DNA from: Allomuricauda sp.
Lineage (GTDB): Bacteria; Bacteroidota; Bacteroidia; Flavobacteriales; Flavobacteriaceae
Direction: 5' to 3'
Length of the DNA stretch: 64,000 nucleotides
NCBI RefSeq assembly: GCF_028280385.1
Contig: NZ_JANQLX010000013.1
Location: 103,805 to 167,804 of the forward strand
Made by a program: the position numbers and the translations under genes. Positions 60,498 to 64,000 of this stretch are shown piece after piece; within the stretch, counting starts at the first letter, position 1, and each line of letters starts with the position of its first letter. The notes beneath the pieces are model-generated. The model saw nothing but the letters and a program-made list of their open reading frames with translations, was not told where the DNA came from and made no database searches.

Positions 60498-61643
60498 ATG
60501 CTTGTGAACATAGACAATCAAAAAATTCAACTCAATGCCATTGAAGAAGCCATTGAGGACATACGTCAAGGCAAGGTCATCATTGTGGTGGATGATGAGA
60601 ACCGGGAGAACGAAGGGGATTTTTTAGCAGCCGCAGAACTGATAACCCCGGAGACTGTCAATTTTATGGCAACCCATGGTCGCGGTCTAATTTGTGCGCC
60701 GCTAACGGAGGGGCGTTGTGAAGAATTGGGGCTCCATAAAATGGTAAGCCATAATTCCGACCCGCTTGAAACTGCATTTACGGTCTCTGTAGATCTCCGT
60801 GGAAATGGGGTAACCACAGGTATTTCTGCAAGTGATCGGGCCAAGACCATCATTGCGCTTACGGAAGCTGGCACCAAACCACACGATTTGGCCAGACCTG
60901 GACATATCTTTCCGCTGATCGCCAAGGAAGGTGGGGTGTTGAGAAGAACGGGGCATACGGAAGCTGCAATTGACTTTGCTAGATTGGCCGACCTTAAACC
61001 TGCCGGGGTCATTGTGGAAATCATGAACGAGGACGGCAGCATGGCCCGCTTGCCCGAACTTTTGGAAGTGGCCAAAAAGTTTGACCTTAAGATTGTTTCC
61101 ATTGAAGATCTTATCGCCTATAGGATGGAGCACGATAGTCTTATTGAGCGCAAGGAAGCTTTTGATATCAGAACCCGTTTTGGGGATTTTCGCCTGCGCG
61201 CCTATAAGCAGACCACCAACGATCAAATCCACATAGCGCTTACCAAAGGTCATTGGAAATCGGGCGAACCCGTACTCACCCGTATCAATTCCACTTTGGT
61301 GAACAACGATATGTTGGGCACCTTGACCAATAATCCGGATGAAACCTTAAAACGCATGTTCGATGCCTTGAATGCTGAAGAAAAAGGAGCTATGATATTC
61401 ATCAACCAGGGCAATCAGCATATGAATCTACTGGCCCGTTTGGCCGAGTTTAAAAAACTACAGGCCCAGGGCATCAACAAAGCACCAAAAATAGACATGG
61501 ATGCCAAAGATTTTGGAATTGGGGCCCAAATCCTTCATGACTTGGACATCTGCAAGCTTCGATTGCTTACGAATTCCGGGCAGACCAGACGGGTTGGAAT
61601 GGTGGGTTATGGCCTTGAAATCGTGGAGTACGTCAATTACTAG
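60498..61643 (+). CDS. ribB: RibBA-like protein: active DHBP synthase with degenerate GTP cyclohydrolase II half
   Basis: This 381-residue protein makes 3,4-dihydroxy-2-butanone 4-phosphate for riboflavin. The N-terminal half is intact: VVDDENRENEGDF (catalytic), GRGLICAPLTEGRC, and RPGHIFPLIAKEGGVLRRTGH with THTEA-type residues. The C-terminal GTP cyclohydrolase II half keeps the fold (IGAQILHDLDICKLRLLTNS) but lacks the three zinc cysteines and the REGRGIG motif: the corresponding stretch is RINSTLVNNDMLG and NQGNQHMNLLA. It should not hydrolyse GTP, so a separate ribA is expected elsewhere. It ends in a 4-bp overlap with the convergent DegT gene. Confidence 0.94.
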   Translation: MLVNIDNQKIQLNAIEEAIEDIRQGKVIIVVDDENRENEGDFLAAAELITPETVNFMATHGRGLICAPLTEGRCEELGLHKMVSHNSDPLETAFTVSVDLRGNGVTTGISASDRAKTIIALTEAGTKPHDLARPGHIFPLIAKEGGVLRRTGHTEAAIDFARLADLKPAGVIVEIMNEDGSMARLPELLEVAKKFDLKIVSIEDLIAYRMEHDSLIERKEAFDIRTRFGDFRLRAYKQTTNDQIHIALTKGHWKSGEPVLTRINSTLVNNDMLGTLTNNPDETLKRMFDALNAEEKGAMIFINQGNQHMNLLARLAEFKKLQAQGINKAPKIDMDAKDFGIGAQILHDLDICKLRLLTNSGQTRRVGMVGYGLEIVEYVNY

Positions 61644-62833
61644 ACTATTCCGCCAAGGACATTTGCCATGGCCCGAGCTCTGTTTCGCACATCCTCTTCG
61701 GACCACCCTAGCTTGATCAAACAGGAAATATTGCGCCCCACCCAATGGTCAGAGGCTGAAAAGTCAGCTTGGGTATAATCGGGCAAAGCTTCCAAGACAT
61801 CCTTTGGCAATTTTCCCAATGATTTTTTATGGGTAAAATGTTCCCATTTCCGGTAATAGTGCCAATTGTTGTCAAACCAATAAAAACAGCCGTCAACACC
61901 TTCATTGCCAAGCTTTTGATGGGCTTCACGAGCCTGTTCTTCCATAGGAAGAAAGAAATTCAGGAAGGAATAGTTTTCCTCTCCCCCCGCTGGAACTGTC
62001 CTAAATTGTATCCCTGGCACATCTTCCAATGCTTCCCGAATAATGGTATAATGTCGCTTTTGAATCCCCAAAAACTCGTCCAACCGTGCCAATTGTGCCA
62101 ACCCTACCGCAGCATGCAGCTCGGAAATTCTATAATTATAGCCCAAGAATGGATGCGCTTCCGCACCGCGGTCATTTCCTATATGATCATGCCCATGGTC
62201 CGCGTATTTGTGTGCATTCCCATAGTATGTCCCATTATTGGTGATCATAGCTCCACCCTCTCCACAAGTGATGGTCTTGACGTAATCAAACGAAAAGCAG
62301 CCCAAGTCTCCAATACTCCCCAAGGGTTTGTCTTTATAACTTCCGCCAATGGCCTGGCAGGCATCTTCCAATAAAAGCAGTCCGTGTTGGTCACATAACT
62401 CCTGAAGCTTTTGTAAATCTGCCATGGAACCGCACATATGCACGGGCATGATTACTTTGGTGTTCGGGGTAATTGCCTTTGCAACCGCACTTGGGTCCAA
62501 GGTTAAGGTATCGTCAACATCCACCAAAATAGGAACGGCCCCCAAGGCCAAAACGGATTCAAAGCTGGCCACAAAAGTAAAGGTGGGCAAAATAACCTCA
62601 TCGCCAGCCCCTACCCCTGCACTAGCCAAGGCCACCGTTAAGGCCGCTGTTCCACTGCTGACCAAGTGTACATGTTTGGATTGCATTCTTTCGGCCAGGG
62701 CATACTCCAATTCTTTAGCTTTCCAGTGACCGTTACGCATACCGTCAAAACCGTAGCGCATTAAAACACCCGAATCAAGGACATCCTTTACTTGCTTTTG
62801 TTCTTGTTCACCAAAAAGTTCAAATCCTGGCAT
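61640..62833 (-). CDS. DegT/DnrJ/EryC1/StrS-family aminotransferase
   Basis: This 397-residue PLP enzyme has VSSGTAALTVALASAGVGAG (PLP phosphate site), EDACQAIGGSYKDKPLGSIG, and the Schiff-base Lys in SFDYVKTITCGEGGAM. Family members transfer an amino group to a nucleotide-linked keto-sugar for LPS O-antigen, capsule or aminosugar synthesis. The C-terminal ~130 residues are longer and less conserved than usual. No other sugar genes are adjacent. A tandem heptamer repeat lies 27 bp upstream of the start and might affect expression. Confidence 0.9.
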   Translation of the reverse strand: MPGFELFGEQEQKQVKDVLDSGVLMRYGFDGMRNGHWKAKELEYALAERMQSKHVHLVSSGTAALTVALASAGVGAGDEVILPTFTFVASFESVLALGAVPILVDVDDTLTLDPSAVAKAITPNTKVIMPVHMCGSMADLQKLQELCDQHGLLLLEDACQAIGGSYKDKPLGSIGDLGCFSFDYVKTITCGEGGAMITNNGTYYGNAHKYADHGHDHIGNDRGAEAHPFLGYNYRISELHAAVGLAQLARLDEFLGIQKRHYTIIREALEDVPGIQFRTVPAGGEENYSFLNFFLPMEEQAREAHQKLGNEGVDGCFYWFDNNWHYYRKWEHFTHKKSLGKLPKDVLEALPDYTQADFSASDHWVGRNISCLIKLGWSEEDVRNRARAMANVLGGIV

Positions 62834-62859
62834 ATTGTTTTCTGTTAATGGTTAATGTG

Positions 62860-62915
62860 TTATTGGTTATTGGTTATTGGTTATTGGTTATTGGTTATTG
62901 GTTATTGGTTATTGG
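62860..62915. repeat. eight tandem TTATTGG heptamers
   Basis: The unit TTATTGG is repeated eight times without error at 62860-62915 and then breaks off at TTATG. It begins 27 bp upstream of the DegT start, in the likely promoter or leader of that gene. Seven is not a multiple of the helical repeat, so copy-number change would alter promoter spacing. Confidence 0.95.
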
Positions 62916-63000
62916 TTATGAAAGCTACAAAATTCCAACTTCGTTTCTTTTTAAAATCTGCACGGACATACTGATACTCATTGCCATTACCGACTGCCGG

Positions 63001-63756
63001 TTACCCGAAAAACCAGAGTTTTACCGCCATGATGATGACCATCACCACCAAAAAAGACTTTATAAATCCATCTCCTTTTTTCACTGAAAAGCGACTTGAC
63101 ACCCAAGCTCCGGTTCCATTTCCAATAGCCAAAATAAGTCCCACTTTCCAATCTACCTTGTCATTAAATGCAAAAACTGCCAGGGCCGCCAGCATATAGA
63201 CCAGCACCACCACTACTTTGGTGGCATTCACGCGGACCAGATTCATCCGATTCACAAAATGCATGAATAGAATCATAAGAAATCCAAGTCCCGCATTGAT
63301 AAATCCACCGTAAATTCCAAAAAAGAAAAAGACCACGATACTGATCCACAGGTATTTTCCTGTAAGCCGTTCCTGCATTTCCTCCAATTTGAGCTTTGGC
63401 TTAAAAATGATGATCAGTACCACCGACAGCATAACTATGGCCAAAATCCTATTAAAGGTCTCACCGTCCACATCCACCGCAATCCTAGCTCCTAAAATGG
63501 CTCCAAGAAAGGCTGAGATTCCAAGGTAAACATTGAAGGGAAACGTGGACACCCCTTTGCTCTTAAAGCCTGCTGTGGCCATGGCTGTTTGAATAACAAT
63601 GGCCACTCTATTGGTCCCATTTGCCACTGCTGGGGGCAAGCCCAAAAAAATTAAGGTTGGGAGTGAAAGCAAGGATCCCCCACCGGCGACCGTATTGATA
63701 AAGCCCACCGCAAAACCTACGATGACCAAAAGGACATAATGGTACCAGTGATCCAT
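63001..63756 (-). CDS. TauE/SafE-family membrane permease
   Basis: This 251-residue protein has about eight hydrophobic helices. The N-terminal GFINTVAGGGSLLSLPTLIF and the mid-protein GGFINAGLGFLMILFMHFVNR are the paired repeats of the TauE/SafE family, which exports sulfite, sulfoacetate or related anions. The substrate is not determined. It is transcribed alone on the reverse strand, divergent from the tRNA gene. Confidence 0.92.
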   Translation of the reverse strand: MDHWYHYVLLVIVGFAVGFINTVAGGGSLLSLPTLIFLGLPPAVANGTNRVAIVIQTAMATAGFKSKGVSTFPFNVYLGISAFLGAILGARIAVDVDGETFNRILAIVMLSVVLIIIFKPKLKLEEMQERLTGKYLWISIVVFFFFGIYGGFINAGLGFLMILFMHFVNRMNLVRVNATKVVVVLVYMLAALAVFAFNDKVDWKVGLILAIGNGTGAWVSSRFSVKKGDGFIKSFLVVMVIIMAVKLWFFG

Positions 63757-63841
63757 GGAGGCAAATGTAAGGGGTATAAATGGAATAGGAATCTTTATTA
63801 AAATAAAACACTCATGTTTTTACCGAAATAAAAAAGCTTAC

Positions 63842-63849
63842 TATATTTG
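63842..63849 (+). promoter_or_regulatory. -7 promoter element of tRNA-Ser
   Basis: TATATTTG is a perfect TAnnTTTG; a TTTTTAC stretch about 22 bp upstream is the likely -33 region. The tRNA begins about 52 bp downstream. Confidence 0.65.
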
Positions 63850-63901
63850 CACCCGCCTTTGCGATGCTAAATGGGCAAAGCAAGGGTAAGCCAGCAATAT
63901 T

Positions 63902-63989
63902 GGAGGAATGGCAGAGTGGTCGAATGCGGCAGTCTTGAAAACTGTTGAGGGTCACACCTCCGGGGGTTCGAATCCCTCTTCCTCCGCCA
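63902..63989 (+). tRNA. tRNA-Ser (anticodon UGA)
   Basis: The acceptor GGAGGAA pairs with TTCCTCC and is followed by G and an encoded CCA. The D-loop has AGAGTGGTCGAATG. The anticodon stem is GCAGT/ACTGT with loop CTTGAAA, so the anticodon is TGA. A long variable arm (TTGAGGGTCACACCTC) marks a class II tRNA, and GGGGTTCGAATCCCTC is the T arm. Total 88 nt including CCA. Confidence 0.97.
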
Positions 63990-64000
63990 AGAGATATCAT

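Noticed and set aside
62860..62915. CRISPR or coding heptamer repeat
   Set aside because: The unit is 7 bp without spacers. A forward frame through it reads a low-complexity peptide with no protein features.

Overview
The window is a chromosomal segment of a marine-type flavobacterium (Bacteroidota, Flavobacteriaceae; a Muricauda/Allomuricauda-like genus is my guess from gene style, not a proven assignment). The signs are DUF4249 lipoproteins beside an STN-type TonB-dependent receptor, Bacteroidota -7 promoter elements (TAnnTTTG) in front of several genes, weak Shine-Dalgarno sequences, and a RibBA-like protein with a decayed GTP cyclohydrolase II half.

Layout. (1) 1-3300: a partial Nramp-like transporter, a zinc-ribbon/nuclease-like protein, and a translationally coupled pair of beta-keto acid cleavage enzyme and GNAT acetyltransferase. 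(2) 3417-20692: a 17.3-kb AT-richer integrative element inserted into the 3' part of yifB/comM. The last ~36 codons of that gene lie at 3305-3416 and the rest at 20693-22116. Removing 3417-20692 rejoins the reading frame exactly. (3) 20693-32300: the yifB body, an MG2-like protein, four tandem DUF4249 lipoproteins, a TonB-dependent receptor and a small secreted protein. (4) 32485-47743: penicillin acylase, an operon of FMN reductase-pabB-tilS-dsbD, a DUF1624 membrane protein, a decayed hydrolase, lpd, a membrane AraC regulator, an NTP/NDP-exchange-type transporter and an aldo/keto reductase. (5) 47285-50665: an Lrp regulator divergent from a methionine gamma-lyase-like enzyme and an NhaC antiporter. 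(6) 50712-64000: a cytochrome c/beta-propeller lipoprotein, two peroxiredoxins, dgkA, then ftsK-lolA-lptF/G-ribBA, a DegT aminotransferase, a TauE/SafE permease and tRNA-Ser(UGA).

The integrative element is the most interesting part. A large serine integrase sits 66 bp inside its left end. The reconstructed attP is an imperfect dyad centred on the shared TTA core. Next come four imperfect ~177-bp tandem repeats, a small winged-helix-like protein and a 461-aa protein carrying family-A DNA polymerase palm motifs, which look like a replication module. After a second, small serine recombinase there is a run of six same-strand single genes (11361-18059). Five of them end in an imperfect inverted repeat that looks like an integron attC site: conserved outer arms, a variable inner hairpin, GTT-containing right ends and next-gene starts a few bases beyond. 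No integron integrase is present, so this resembles a cluster of attC sites lacking an integrase (CALIN). Cassette products include a TIR-domain (PF10137-type) effector, a two-TM ion channel fused to pentapeptide-like repeats, and a DUF4145/HEPN-like protein, which suggests anti-phage or stress functions. A reverse-strand operon at the right end encodes a PD-(D/E)XK nuclease, a multipass membrane protein and a secreted protein.

All family assignments come from reading the protein sequences by eye. No database search was run.
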